This document shows positions 7,379 through 14,667 of a stretch of DNA of 64,000 bases, in pieces. The first letter of the stretch is position 1. Every line of letters begins with the position of its first letter. The position numbers were made by a program, and so were the translations under genes. Source of the stretch: Streptomyces kronopolitis (lineage in GTDB: Bacteria; Actinomycetota; Actinomycetes; Streptomycetales; Streptomycetaceae). The notes beneath the pieces are model-generated. The model ran no database searches and was not told the origin of the DNA. It saw nothing but the letters and a program-made list of their open reading frames with translations. The stretch covers positions 1 to 64,000 of the forward strand of contig NZ_BMND01000015.1 in assembly GCF_014646275.1 (NCBI RefSeq), given 5' to 3'.

Positions 7379-8959
7379 ATGGACTATGACGTAGTGGTGG
7401 CCGGAGGCGGCCCGGTCGGACTGATGCTGGCCTGCGAGCTGCGGCTGGGAGGCGCGCGGGTGGCTGTCCTGGAGCGCCTCACCGAGGTGGACCCGACGAT
7501 CAAGGGTGGGGCGATCACCACGCCCGGCGCCGAGGCGCTCTACCGCCGGGGCATGCTGCCCGCGCTGGCCGAGGTGCAGCGGCAGGCGATGGACCGCTTC
7601 CAGGCATTCATGCGCGAACGGAACGGCGGGGACGGAGGCGTTGCCGCGGGCCAAGGGCTCGGGATCGTCGGGCACTTCGCCGGAATCATGCTGCGCGCCG
7701 ACCTGGTCGACCGCAGGGAGCCGGGCCTCGGCGACGCCGGACCCGCCGCCGAGATCGCCTTCGTGGCGCAGCAGGACATCGAGCGGCTGCTCGGCGGGCG
7801 GGCCGACGAGCTCGGCGTCGACGTGCGTCGGGGAGTGGAGCTGACCGGCTTCGACGCGGACGACGAGGCCGTCACGGTGCGGACCAGCCACGGGCCCCTG
7901 CGCGCAGGCTGGCTCGTGGGCTGCGACGGCGGCCGCAGCACGGTCCGCAAGCTCGCGGGGTTCGCATTCCCCGGCACGGACCCGGAGATCACCTGTCACC
8001 AGGCGGTCGTGGAGATGACCGGCGCCGAGGACCTGACGGTCGGCTGGACCGCCACGGACACCGGGGTCTACGCCCACGGGCCGATGCCGGGCCGCATCGT
8101 CACGGTGGAGTTCGACGGCCCGCCGGCCGACCGGGACGCGCCGGTCACCACCGACGACCTCCAGGCGAGGCTGCGCCGCGTCTGCGGCGTGGACGTCACG
8201 ATCACCGGGGTGCGGACCGCGACCCGCTTCACCGACCACGCCCGTCAGGTCACCGAGTACCGCAAAGGCCGGGTGCTGCTGGCGGGCGACGCGGCGCACG
8301 TGCACTCCGCGTTCGGCAGCCAGGGGCTGAGCCTGGGTATCGGGGACGCGATGAACCTCGGCTGGAAGCTCGCCGCAGTGATCAGCGGCCGGGCCCCGGA
8401 AGGACTGCTGGACACCTACACCACCGAACGGCACCCCATCGGCGCCGGCATCCTCGACTGGACCCGCTCCCAGGTCGCGGCCATGCGCCCCGACCCGCAG
8501 TCCCGGGCCCTGCGCGAAATCGTCAGCCACCTGGCGCAGACGGCCGCGGGCACCACATACCTCACCGCCCGCCTCAACAGCGCCGCAGTGCGCTACGAGC
8601 TGCCGGACGAGCACCCCCTGACCGGCCGCAGCACCCCGGACCTCGAACTCACCGACGGCAGCCGCCTCGCAGACCACCTCCACGGCGGCCGCGCGCTCCT
8701 GCTCGACCTCACCAACGACCCCGAACTCCGAGCCCTCACTGCCGGGTACGCCGGCCGCATCGACACCCTGACAGCCGGCTGCCCCTCCCACCCGGAACTG
8801 GCAGCGGCCCTCGTCCGCCCCGACGGCTTCACGGCCTGGGCAGCCGACGCGGGGGCGCACGCGCCGACGCCGACGTCGACGTCAACGTCGACGGCCGGGC
8901 TGGCGGAGGCGCTGGAGGAATGGTTCGGAGTGCCCGAGGGCGCGGTGACACCGGGCTGA
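7379..8959 (+). CDS. FAD-dependent aromatic monooxygenase
   Basis: This 526-aa class A flavoprotein monooxygenase (PHBH/PgaE/rifampicin-monooxygenase type) has the FAD-binding GxGxxG DVVVAGGGPVGLMLACEL at the N-terminus. It also has the DG motif GWLVGCDGGRSTVRKLAG and the GD motif GRVLLAGDAAHVHSAFGSQG with GLSLGIGDAMNLGWKL after it. The C-terminal thioredoxin-like extension (about residues 400-526) is characteristic of the family. The enzyme would use NAD(P)H and O2 to hydroxylate an aromatic or polyketide-like substrate in the cytosol. It stands alone between the zinc-ribbon gene and a 427-bp convergent gap. Nothing links it to the polyketide cluster 5 kb away, whose expected product has no aromatic ring, so a detoxification role is equally possible. 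Confidence 0.88.
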   Translation: MDYDVVVAGGGPVGLMLACELRLGGARVAVLERLTEVDPTIKGGAITTPGAEALYRRGMLPALAEVQRQAMDRFQAFMRERNGGDGGVAAGQGLGIVGHFAGIMLRADLVDRREPGLGDAGPAAEIAFVAQQDIERLLGGRADELGVDVRRGVELTGFDADDEAVTVRTSHGPLRAGWLVGCDGGRSTVRKLAGFAFPGTDPEITCHQAVVEMTGAEDLTVGWTATDTGVYAHGPMPGRIVTVEFDGPPADRDAPVTTDDLQARLRRVCGVDVTITGVRTATRFTDHARQVTEYRKGRVLLAGDAAHVHSAFGSQGLSLGIGDAMNLGWKLAAVISGRAPEGLLDTYTTERHPIGAGILDWTRSQVAAMRPDPQSRALREIVSHLAQTAAGTTYLTARLNSAAVRYELPDEHPLTGRSTPDLELTDGSRLADHLHGGRALLLDLTNDPELRALTAGYAGRIDTLTAGCPSHPELAAALVRPDGFTAWAADAGAHAPTPTSTSTSTAGLAEALEEWFGVPEGAVTPG

Positions 8960-9012
8960 TCCACCGCTCTGCTGACCGACTCGAACCACCAGCCGATACC
9001 ACCAACGGCCGC

Positions 9013-9065
9013 CGCACCCACACGGTGTGACGGCCACCCGCACCCACCCGGTGTGGCAGCCACCC
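9013..9065. repeat. Two imperfect 26-bp direct repeats
   Basis: CGCACCCACACGGTGTG... at 9013 recurs with a few changes 26 bases later as CGCACCCACCCGGTGTG.... Each copy ends in GCCACCC. They lie in the intergenic space after the monooxygenase. No function is evident. Confidence 0.5.
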
Positions 9066-9201
9066 ACACCCCAGCCCCGGCCAGCAGCCGCCCGGAGTGC
9101 TCACCGGCCGCCTACCGCACCCGCCGCTACGCATCGCCGTCACCCCCTCCGCCGGTGTTACGGCTCCCGGCACCCTGCGGGCCAGTGACCAGTGCAAACG
9201 C

Positions 9202-9226
9202 CACCGCCGGGACAACCCCGGCGGTG
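9202..9226. terminator. Hairpin between convergent genes
   Basis: A perfect 10-bp stem, CACCGCCGGG paired with CCCGGCGGTG across a 5-base loop, sits between the convergent monooxygenase (ends 8959) and VOC gene (ends 9387). There is no U-tract, as is usual in streptomycetes. It could serve both strands. Confidence 0.5.
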
Positions 9227-9261
9227 AAAGTCACCGACCCAATGGCGTCATCGTCCAACTC

Positions 9262-9285
9262 GTCGACCCAGTCGACTGGGTCGAC
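9262..9285. repeat. Perfect 24-bp palindrome
   Basis: The half-site GTCGACCCAGTC is followed directly by its reverse complement, giving an uninterrupted 24-bp dyad with no loop. It lies in the 427-bp convergent gap 8960-9386, which otherwise holds only the repeats and hairpin listed here. It could be a protein-binding site or a cruciform. Confidence 0.55.
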
Positions 9286-9386
9286 TGGAATGCATCCAGC
9301 GACCACTGAACCGACGGCCGGGGCGGCACCGCGTCGGCAAGTGCGGCGCAGCGCGGACCGGCCGCCGGCGTCGAGCTGCGGGGGAG

Positions 9387-9827
9387 CTAGTCGATCCGTT
9401 CGGCCAGGGCGACGATGATTCCCGAGGGGCCGCGGAGGTTGCAGAGGCGGTAGATGTCCTCGTACTGCGCGACCTCGCCGAGGAGTTCGGCGCCATGCGG
9501 GCGCAGGCGGGTGAGGGTGTCGTCGATATCGTCGACGGCGAACATGACTCGGTGCAGGCCCAGGGTGTTGGGGGGCGGGTCGGTCGGTCCGGCGGTGATC
9601 GCGGCGGGGGCGTGGAACTGTGTCAGCTCCAGCTTTCCGTGGCCGTCCGGGGTGCGCATCATCGCGATGGCGCTGCGCACCCCCTCCAGGCCGACCATCC
9701 GGTCCGCGCAATCTCCCTCGATTTGCGCTTCGCCTTCCAGCTCCATGCCGAGGTCGGTGAAGAAGGCGACGGCGGCCGCCAGGTCGTCGACGACGATGCC
9801 TACATTGTCCATCCGCTCAATCGCCAT
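9387..9827 (-). CDS. VOC-superfamily (glyoxalase/dioxygenase-fold) protein
   Basis: This 146-aa single-domain vicinal-oxygen-chelate protein has two beta-alpha-beta-beta-beta modules. The first starts DNVGIVVDDLAAAVAFFTDLG with GHGKLELTQF, the second HRVMFAVDDIDDTLTRLRPHG with CNLRGPSGIIVALAE. Candidate metal ligands are the His of LHRVMF and the Glu residues of each module. The start is the ATG at 9827, with GAAGGAG just upstream. It is convergent with the monooxygenase and 254 bp from the TetR gene. Members act as glyoxalases, isomerases or antibiotic-binding resistance proteins; the sequence does not say which. Confidence 0.85.
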   Translation of the reverse strand: MAIERMDNVGIVVDDLAAAVAFFTDLGMELEGEAQIEGDCADRMVGLEGVRSAIAMMRTPDGHGKLELTQFHAPAAITAGPTDPPPNTLGLHRVMFAVDDIDDTLTRLRPHGAELLGEVAQYEDIYRLCNLRGPSGIIVALAERID

Positions 9828-9905
9828 GAGGTGCTCCTTCTGGTCGCGCAGTCCACTCCGGCTACCGGTACCCGTGGGACGGAGCCGGTGCCGCCTTCTC
9901 GACAC

Positions 9906-9945
9906 CCGGGAGGTCGGTGTCGTTATCCGGGAGGTCGGTGTCGTT
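9906..9945. repeat. Tandem 21-bp repeat upstream of the VOC gene
   Basis: CCGGGAGGTCGGTGTCGTT occurs identically at 9906-9924 and 9927-9945 (period 21, two helical turns), about 80-120 bp upstream of the VOC start codon. It could be an operator for two regulator units on the same helix face, or a chance short duplication. Confidence 0.5.
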
Positions 9946-10081
9946 GCGTGCTGCGCCTCGACGGCCTACCTACGGCTCCGCGGACGCCTGCCAGGCCGCG
10001 CTCGCCTCAGGGAGCGTTCTCGTCCGGGCCCGGCGCCGGTCGAGGAGACAGTACCCGGTGGGTGTCGGGGTGCTGTGGCGG

Positions 10082-10702
10082 CTACTCGCTGGGCGCGGGG
10101 TCGGGGAGCAGGGGTGTGAGGGCGCCGAGCAGTGCGCCGACGCAGGCATCGCGGAGCTGGGTGCGCGTGCAGGTTTCCTGGCTGAGCCAATCCACGCACA
10201 AGACCTGAACGAAAACCAACCAACTCTTCAGGACCGCGGACACGGCCTCGCGGATGTTGTCGCCGGCGAGGCGAAGCACCCCCAGCAGCCGCATACGGAG
10301 CGCGTCCAGTTCCTTCGTCATGATCGACTGGATCACCGGGTCGCCCGCGAGAACCCGGTTCGCGGCGAGGACGGCGTTGCGGTGGGTCGTGAAGTAGTCG
10401 AGGTGGATGTCCATGCCCTGGATGAGCTGGTCCCTCAGGGAGTCGGTGGGGTCAAGGCGGGTGTCGGCGAGCAGTTGGTCCGCCGCTTGCTGGTAGACGG
10501 CGGCGAAGAGGGCGTGCTTGCTGGGGAAGTGGCGGTAGAGCAGGGCCCGGGAGACGCCGGCCTCTTTGGCGACGTCCTCCATCAGCACGTCGTCGTACGG
10601 GCGTGCGGCGAAGAGCCGCGCCGCGACGGTGAGGAGTTGGGCGCGGCGGTCGGTCGGGCTCAGTCGCTGGCGGGGAGGCACGACACCCAGACTACTTGAC
10701 AT
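10082..10702 (-). CDS. TetR-family repressor
   Basis: This 206-aa protein has an N-terminal HTH at about residues 20-65: RRAQLLTVAARLFAARPYDD, then MEDVAKEAGVSRALLYRHFPSK, which is the canonical TetR recognition-helix block. The all-helical ligand-binding domain that follows (LLADTRLDP...WLVFVQVLCVDWLSQE) is poorly conserved, as expected. The start codon at 10702 lies inside a large inverted repeat (10696-10741), so autorepression is very likely. It is divergent from the small membrane protein at 10769, the obvious second target. The inducer is unknown. Confidence 0.92.
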   Translation of the reverse strand: MSSSLGVVPPRQRLSPTDRRAQLLTVAARLFAARPYDDVLMEDVAKEAGVSRALLYRHFPSKHALFAAVYQQAADQLLADTRLDPTDSLRDQLIQGMDIHLDYFTTHRNAVLAANRVLAGDPVIQSIMTKELDALRMRLLGVLRLAGDNIREAVSAVLKSWLVFVQVLCVDWLSQETCTRTQLRDACVGALLGALTPLLPDPAPSE

Positions 10703-10741
10703 GTGTCTACTAGTGCATTCAATCTAGTAGACACATGTCAA
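10696..10741. promoter_or_regulatory. 46-bp TetR operator, perfect 18-bp inverted repeat
   Basis: The arm TTGACATGTGTCTACTAG (10696-10713) is repeated exactly as its reverse complement at 10724-10741, with a 10-bp spacer. Each arm holds its own near-palindrome GACATGTGTC, so two TetR dimers could bind. One arm covers the TetR start codon; the other begins 28 bp before the divergent membrane-protein start. The perfect dyad is observed; binding is inferred from context. Confidence 0.85.
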
Positions 10742-10768
10742 CTAAATCTTGTTGGACGTGGAGGGATC

Positions 10769-11182
10769 ATGACAAGGGCTCTTCGGACGCTCGCCCAGCT
10801 CATGGGCTGGTCCTGCGTCGTGATCGGTGCAATTCATCTGATACTCGGCAACGCGGCGATCCCCGGCGCCAGTGCGGCCGGCACGACGGTCGACAGCTGG
10901 GGCCGGTTCATGGGGGCCAGCTTCGCCGGCTACGGACTGGCTTGGCTCTGGACCGCCCGCCAGCGGCCCATCCCGGCATCCGCGGTGCGATGGCTGGCCG
11001 GCGTCTTCCTGCTGGGCGGGGCGGGCCGGCTGATCTCGCTCGCCGTGCACGGCCCGCCGCACTGGTTCCAGATCGCGCTGACGGTGATCGAACTCGGCCT
11101 GCCACCCGTATTCTTCCGGCTGGCCAGCGCGGAAGAACACGCCCTGCGGGACGGGGCGGAGACCGCACCCACCGGACGATGA
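10769..11182 (+). CDS. Small integral membrane protein (DUF4345-like)
   Basis: This 137-aa protein has four predicted transmembrane helices, approximately at residues 8-28, 45-62, 73-92 and 98-118. The first ends in GAIHLILG, and DSWGRFMGASFAGYGLAWLW marks the second. Four-helix proteins with this HLILG/WGRFMGASF pattern belong to the poorly characterised DUF4345 group, often paired with TetR repressors in actinobacteria. ATG 10769 follows GGAGGG. Divergent transcription from the TetR gene and the shared perfect operator suggest TetR-repressed expression. Biochemical role unknown. Confidence 0.75.
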   Translation: MTRALRTLAQLMGWSCVVIGAIHLILGNAAIPGASAAGTTVDSWGRFMGASFAGYGLAWLWTARQRPIPASAVRWLAGVFLLGGAGRLISLAVHGPPHWFQIALTVIELGLPPVFFRLASAEEHALRDGAETAPTGR

Positions 11183-11435
11183 ACAATCAACACTGAACCC
11201 GGGCCGGCCGAAGGATGCCGACGGCGACCCGTGCACACTCTGGAGCTGCTCAGCCGTCTTGGCGACGTTCCGCACCGGGGGCTGGTGTGTGCCCACCCTG
11301 CCGCGCAGCGCGCACACCAGAAATTGAGCCAAAACCTGAAAACCGGCTCTGGTCCACTTAAAGCGTGGTCGTGTACACAGGATGATTGTTGCGTCAACGG
11401 ACAGCGGACTGTCCGGGGGATATAGCGTCGCGATC

Positions 11436-11927
11436 ATGAGTCTGCTGACTGGCACCACCACCGACCAGGCGCCGGCTGACCCGGCCGCCACCGACGACAT
11501 GCTGGCCACTCAGCCCATCGGATACTGGAGCGGCCTCGCCCATGCGGCCGTCACCCGGCAGCTGCGTGACGCCATGGCCAGGATCGACGTCACACAGCCG
11601 CAGTACTGGGTGCTTAACCGGGTGAATGGTGGGCCAGCGGCGCCGAGCCGCGAGGAGGTCGTCATCCAGCTGACGTCCCTCGCGGACGGGCCGCACGAGA
11701 TCGCTCGTGTCATCGACCAGCTGTTCCACCGCGGGTGGCTCCGGGCCGACGCCGGGCAGCGCCTGCAGCTCACCGACGCCGGGGAAGCTGCGAGGGTGCG
11801 GCTGCGCGAGCTGGTGACCGAACTGCGGGGCGTGGCCCATGAGGGCATCAGCGACGAAGAGTACGTGGCCGCGCTCAAGGTGCTGCGCAGGGTGATCACC
11901 AACCTTGAGGGCGACGAGACCTCCTAG
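11436..11927 (+). CDS. MarR-family transcriptional regulator
   Basis: This 163-aa winged-helix regulator has helix 1 with GYWSGLAHAAVTRQLRDAM and the DNA-binding wing region LADGPHEIARVIDQLFHRGWLR with QRLQLTDAGEAARVRL, the classic MarR wing. A C-terminal dimerisation helix (DEEYVAALKVLRRVITNLE) follows. The chosen ATG 11436 gives a normal-length protein with a 30-residue flexible lead. It has no convincing operon partner; an IstB remnant is convergent and its stop codon overlaps that of this gene. Its target cannot be deduced. Confidence 0.82.
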   Translation: MSLLTGTTTDQAPADPAATDDMLATQPIGYWSGLAHAAVTRQLRDAMARIDVTQPQYWVLNRVNGGPAAPSREEVVIQLTSLADGPHEIARVIDQLFHRGWLRADAGQRLQLTDAGEAARVRLRELVTELRGVAHEGISDEEYVAALKVLRRVITNLEGDETS

Positions 11928-12142
11928 CCAGGTTCTGCCTGTTGGCCGGCCGGCGAACCGGTCAGCGGAGACACGTTCTCACCCGGCTGGTTCAGCGGGA
12001 CGTCACTCTGGCCGGTGGTGGCCTGGGTCAGCCGCAGGCTGGAGCCTTCGGTGAGGACGATGTGGGCGTGGCGCAGGAGGCGGTCGACGGCTGCGGTGGC
12101 CGGCGTCTTGGGCATGACCGAATCGAAGTCTGAGGTGAGCTC
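11924..12142 (-). mobile_element. IS21-family IstB remnant (C-terminus)
   Basis: The minus-strand frame encodes FDSVMPKTPATAAVDRLLRH, then AHIVLTEGSSLRL up to DVPLN (about 11990-12142). This is the end of an IstB-type helper ATPase as found in many streptomycete IS21-like elements. Walker A and B regions and the partner istA are absent, so it is a dead fragment. A short unrelated tail precedes the stop at 11924. Confidence 0.7.
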
Positions 12143-12554
12143 GGCGGTCCGCCGGTAGGGCGCGTCCTGGTCCCTCGATGATCGACTCCGAAAGGGCTCA
12201 TGAGGGGAGCCAGGCGCAGGCACGGCCAGCCAGCCATGCGTGGACTGACCGCCTACGACCACCAAATCTCGCCCGTTATCTCTGGCCGGGTGGTGGTGTG
12301 GTTGAGAGGGCTTACGACCGGGCGGCATGCGGGCGGGGGCTCGGAGCGGTGTTCGGCGGCTGCTTCTTCTGGTCCGGGTGCGCGGTTGTGTCCTCTGGGA
12401 ATCGCTGTCCGTCCGGCGCTGTTGCATCGATCGAGGGACCGGCGTCGCACGGTGAGAGCAAGACCATCCGACCCGACAGGGTCCGGGCCCCCGGGGGCGC
12501 GGTACACCCGCCGCGCGCTCAGACCAGGATGTTTTTCCGCAGGAGGACTTGTTC
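12143..12554. other. Non-coding gap with a possible MITE-like element
   Basis: No gene is convincing in these 412 bases. GGTCCCTCGAT at 12169-12179 recurs inverted as ATCGAGGGACC at 12430-12440, bounding 272 bp. The pair may be terminal inverted repeats of a small non-autonomous element or coincidence; no target-site duplication is visible. The final bases hold AGGAGG (12541-12546), the ribosome-binding site of the next gene. Confidence 0.4.
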
Positions 12555-13388
12555 ATGACAGACCGGCCCTTGACGCTCATGGCAGTGCACGCCCACCCCG
12601 ACGACGAGGCCACCGGAACCGGAGGGATCCTCGCGCGGTACGCGGCGGAGGGCGTCCGCACGGTTCTCGTGACGTGTACCGACGGCGGATGCGGTGACGG
12701 ACCGAACGGGACAAAGCCGGGCGACCCCGGGCACGATCCGGCGGCCGTCGCCCGGATGCGGCGTCAGGAACTGGAGGCGAGCTGTGAGGCCCTGAAGATC
12801 AGCAACCTGGAAACGTTGGACTACGCCGACTCCGGGATGATGGGTTGGCCGAGCAACGACGCCCCTGGTTCTTTCTGGCAGACGCCCGTGGAGGAAGGCG
12901 CCGCCCGGCTCGCGGAACTCATGCGGCACTACCGTCCCGATGTGGTCGTCACCTATGACGAGAACGGCTTCTACGGGCACCCCGACCACATCCAGGCCCA
13001 CCGCATCACGATGGCGGCGGTGGAGATGACCGAGCTGACGCCGAAGGTGTACTGGACGACGATGCCCCGTTCGATGATGCAGCGGTTCGGGGAGATCATG
13101 CGCGAGTTCCATGAGGACATGCCGGAGCCGGATCCTGCCGAGGCCGCCGCGATGGCCGAGATCGGCCTCCCCGATGATGAGATCACCACGTGGGTGGACA
13201 CCACCGCATTCAGCGGTCAGAAGTTCGACGCGCTGGCCGCACACGCCAGCCAGGGCGAGAACATCTTCTTTCTCAAGATGGGCAAGGAGAGGTTCGGCGA
13301 GTTGATGGGCATGGAGACGTTCGTACGTGTCCAGGGGGCCACCGGCGGGGCCGAACCCGAGAACGATCTCTTCGCCGGATTGCGCTGA
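12555..13388 (+). CDS. LmbE/PIG-L-type zinc deacetylase or amidase (Mca/MshB-like)
   Basis: This 277-aa protein begins MTDRPLTLMAVHAHPDDEAT. The AHPDDE box (residues 13-18) is the zinc-binding signature of the LmbE family, and the second metal motif appears as YGHPDHIQAHR. The family includes MshB (GlcNAc-inositol deacetylase) and Mca (mycothiol S-conjugate amidase), plus deacetylases of natural-product pathways. Length and the TDGGCGDG segment fit the Mca/MshB size class better than short PIG-L proteins. AGGAGG precedes the ATG. It is flanked on both sides by IstB fragments, so it may be an acquired or detached gene. It could hydrolyse mycothiol conjugates for detoxification; a role in the polyketide cluster is not supported. 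Confidence 0.82.
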   Translation: MTDRPLTLMAVHAHPDDEATGTGGILARYAAEGVRTVLVTCTDGGCGDGPNGTKPGDPGHDPAAVARMRRQELEASCEALKISNLETLDYADSGMMGWPSNDAPGSFWQTPVEEGAARLAELMRHYRPDVVVTYDENGFYGHPDHIQAHRITMAAVEMTELTPKVYWTTMPRSMMQRFGEIMREFHEDMPEPDPAEAAAMAEIGLPDDEITTWVDTTAFSGQKFDALAAHASQGENIFFLKMGKERFGELMGMETFVRVQGATGGAEPENDLFAGLR

Positions 13389-13554
13389 TCCGACCGCCTG
13401 ATGGACTGCTGCGCTGACCAGAACCGTCGACCTGGGCCGGTCCCTTGACCTGGGCCTGGGAAAGGTCAGCAGCCGCACCGCACGATCGTGGGCGTCACGC
13501 ACCCGGAGGCTCGTCCACGCGGGATCCACCCCGGCAGCCCGCGACCACCCGGCA

Positions 13555-13650
13555 AACGTGCAGGTGGTCGCGGGCTGCCGTCTGGCACTCGACCGGCGCG
13601 GCGCGGAGCTGCTCTTCCAGGCTCCGACCGAGCGCGAGGAGGGCCGCCCG
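13555..13650 (+). mobile_element. IS21-family IstB remnant (internal segment)
   Basis: The plus frame through 13555-13636 reads NVQVVAGCRLALDRRGAELL then FQAPTEREE. It matches the post-Walker-B region of IstB helper ATPases (usual form xxDRRGAELLFQVLTEREE). Both ends are lost. It lies in the 306-bp space between the LmbE gene and the thioesterase, where I see no other gene. Confidence 0.6.
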
Positions 13651-13694
13651 CCCGCGCGTCGCGTCGTGGTCTTCCCCGGCCCGGGCGCGGGCTC

Positions 13695-14465
13695 TCAGTC
13701 GGGCGACGGGATGTCGGCGAGTCGCTCGGCGACGTAGTCGGTGACGGCGGGGACGTCTTCGCTGAGGAAGAAGTGGCCGCCGGGGAATACCCGCAGTGCG
13801 AAGGTGCCGGTGGTGTGGTCCTGCCAGGCGGCTGCCTCGTCGCGGGAGGTGCGGGGGTCGTCGGCGCCGGTGAGAACGGTGACCGGGCAGCGGACGGGCG
13901 GGTCGGGCGTGAAGTGGTAGTCACCCAGGGCCCGGTAGTCGGCGCGCAGCGGCTCCATGATCATCTTGAGCATCTCGTCGTCTCCCAGCAGCCGGGGGTC
14001 GGTGCCGCTCAGCTCCCGGATCTCGGCGAGCAGGCTGTCGTCGCTGCTCAGGTCGACGTTCTCGTCCCGGTGGCGGGACGGTGCGCGGCGCCCGGACAGG
14101 AAGAGCGCCACCGGTGAGGTGTCGAGTTCCCGCTCGAACCTTCGTGTCACCTCGAACGCCAGGAGCGCCCCCATGCTGTGGCCGAAGAACGCCAGCGGGC
14201 GGTCCGCGAGGTGCCGCAGGCGGTCGAACAGGAGATCCGCCAGGACGTGCAGATCGGTGACGCACGGCTCGTCGCGCCGGTCCTGGCGGCCCGGATACTG
14301 CAGGGCGAGCGCGTTGAACCGGTCCGAGAGGGAAGTACAGAAGGGCCGGTAATAGCTGGCGGAACCACCTGCATGGGGAAAGTGGACGAGATGAAGTGCC
14401 TCGGCGGGACCCGGTAGATAGCTGCGGATCCATCGGTCCGACTCGGTGACTGTTTTTGAACTCAA
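13695..14465 (-). CDS. Type II (editing) thioesterase of the polyketide cluster
   Basis: This 256-aa alpha/beta hydrolase of the external thioesterase family has HFPHAGGSASYYRPF near the N-terminus, the nucleophile elbow FFGHSMGALLAFE (Ser97) and ADDPRTSRDEAAAW. The catalytic His is in FPGGHFFLSED near the C-terminus. Such enzymes release aberrant acyl groups from ACPs and maintain flux in modular PKS pathways. The start is set at TTG 14465 because AGGGG lies 7 bases upstream; residues predicted further upstream do not resemble the family. It is divergent from the first PKS gene across about 200 bp and marks the left border of the recognisable cluster. Confidence 0.9.
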   Translation of the reverse strand: MSSKTVTESDRWIRSYLPGPAEALHLVHFPHAGGSASYYRPFCTSLSDRFNALALQYPGRQDRRDEPCVTDLHVLADLLFDRLRHLADRPLAFFGHSMGALLAFEVTRRFERELDTSPVALFLSGRRAPSRHRDENVDLSSDDSLLAEIRELSGTDPRLLGDDEMLKMIMEPLRADYRALGDYHFTPDPPVRCPVTVLTGADDPRTSRDEAAAWQDHTTGTFALRVFPGGHFFLSEDVPAVTDYVAERLADIPSPD

Positions 14466-14546
14466 CTCATTACCCCTACCGCTGCTGTGGTGAACTTGCG
14501 CCCTGCGCGAAGTATCCAGAGAATCGCAGTCGCCTACCGTCGATTC

Positions 14547-14570
14547 AACCCCGCGCCTGGTGGGGTTTTT
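14547..14570. terminator. Hairpin with T-tract upstream of PKS1
   Basis: AACCCC and GGGGTT flank a 9-base loop and are followed by TTT on the plus strand. It may block read-through into the PKS promoter, but no upstream plus-strand gene needs it, so this is tentative. Confidence 0.35.
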
Positions 14571-14574
14571 CAAG

Positions 14575-14601
14575 TCAGGGGCGATAGGGGGTGGTTAGGG
14601 G
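14575..14601 (+). promoter_or_regulatory. AGGGG direct-repeat element, three copies, before PKS1
   Basis: TCAGGGG, ATAGGGG and TTAGGGG occur in succession (AGGGG at 14577, 14586 and 14597; steps 9 and 11), ending 67 bp before the PKS1 start. The same paired element stands before five other units of this cluster. It is probably an activator site for the PKS1-4 operon. Confidence 0.65.
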
Positions 14602-14667
14602 ATTGTCCTGCCGCTGCGGACCGGTGAACCCTTCTTGCGGAACCCGCAGCGTCAGTGGAGAGAACGG

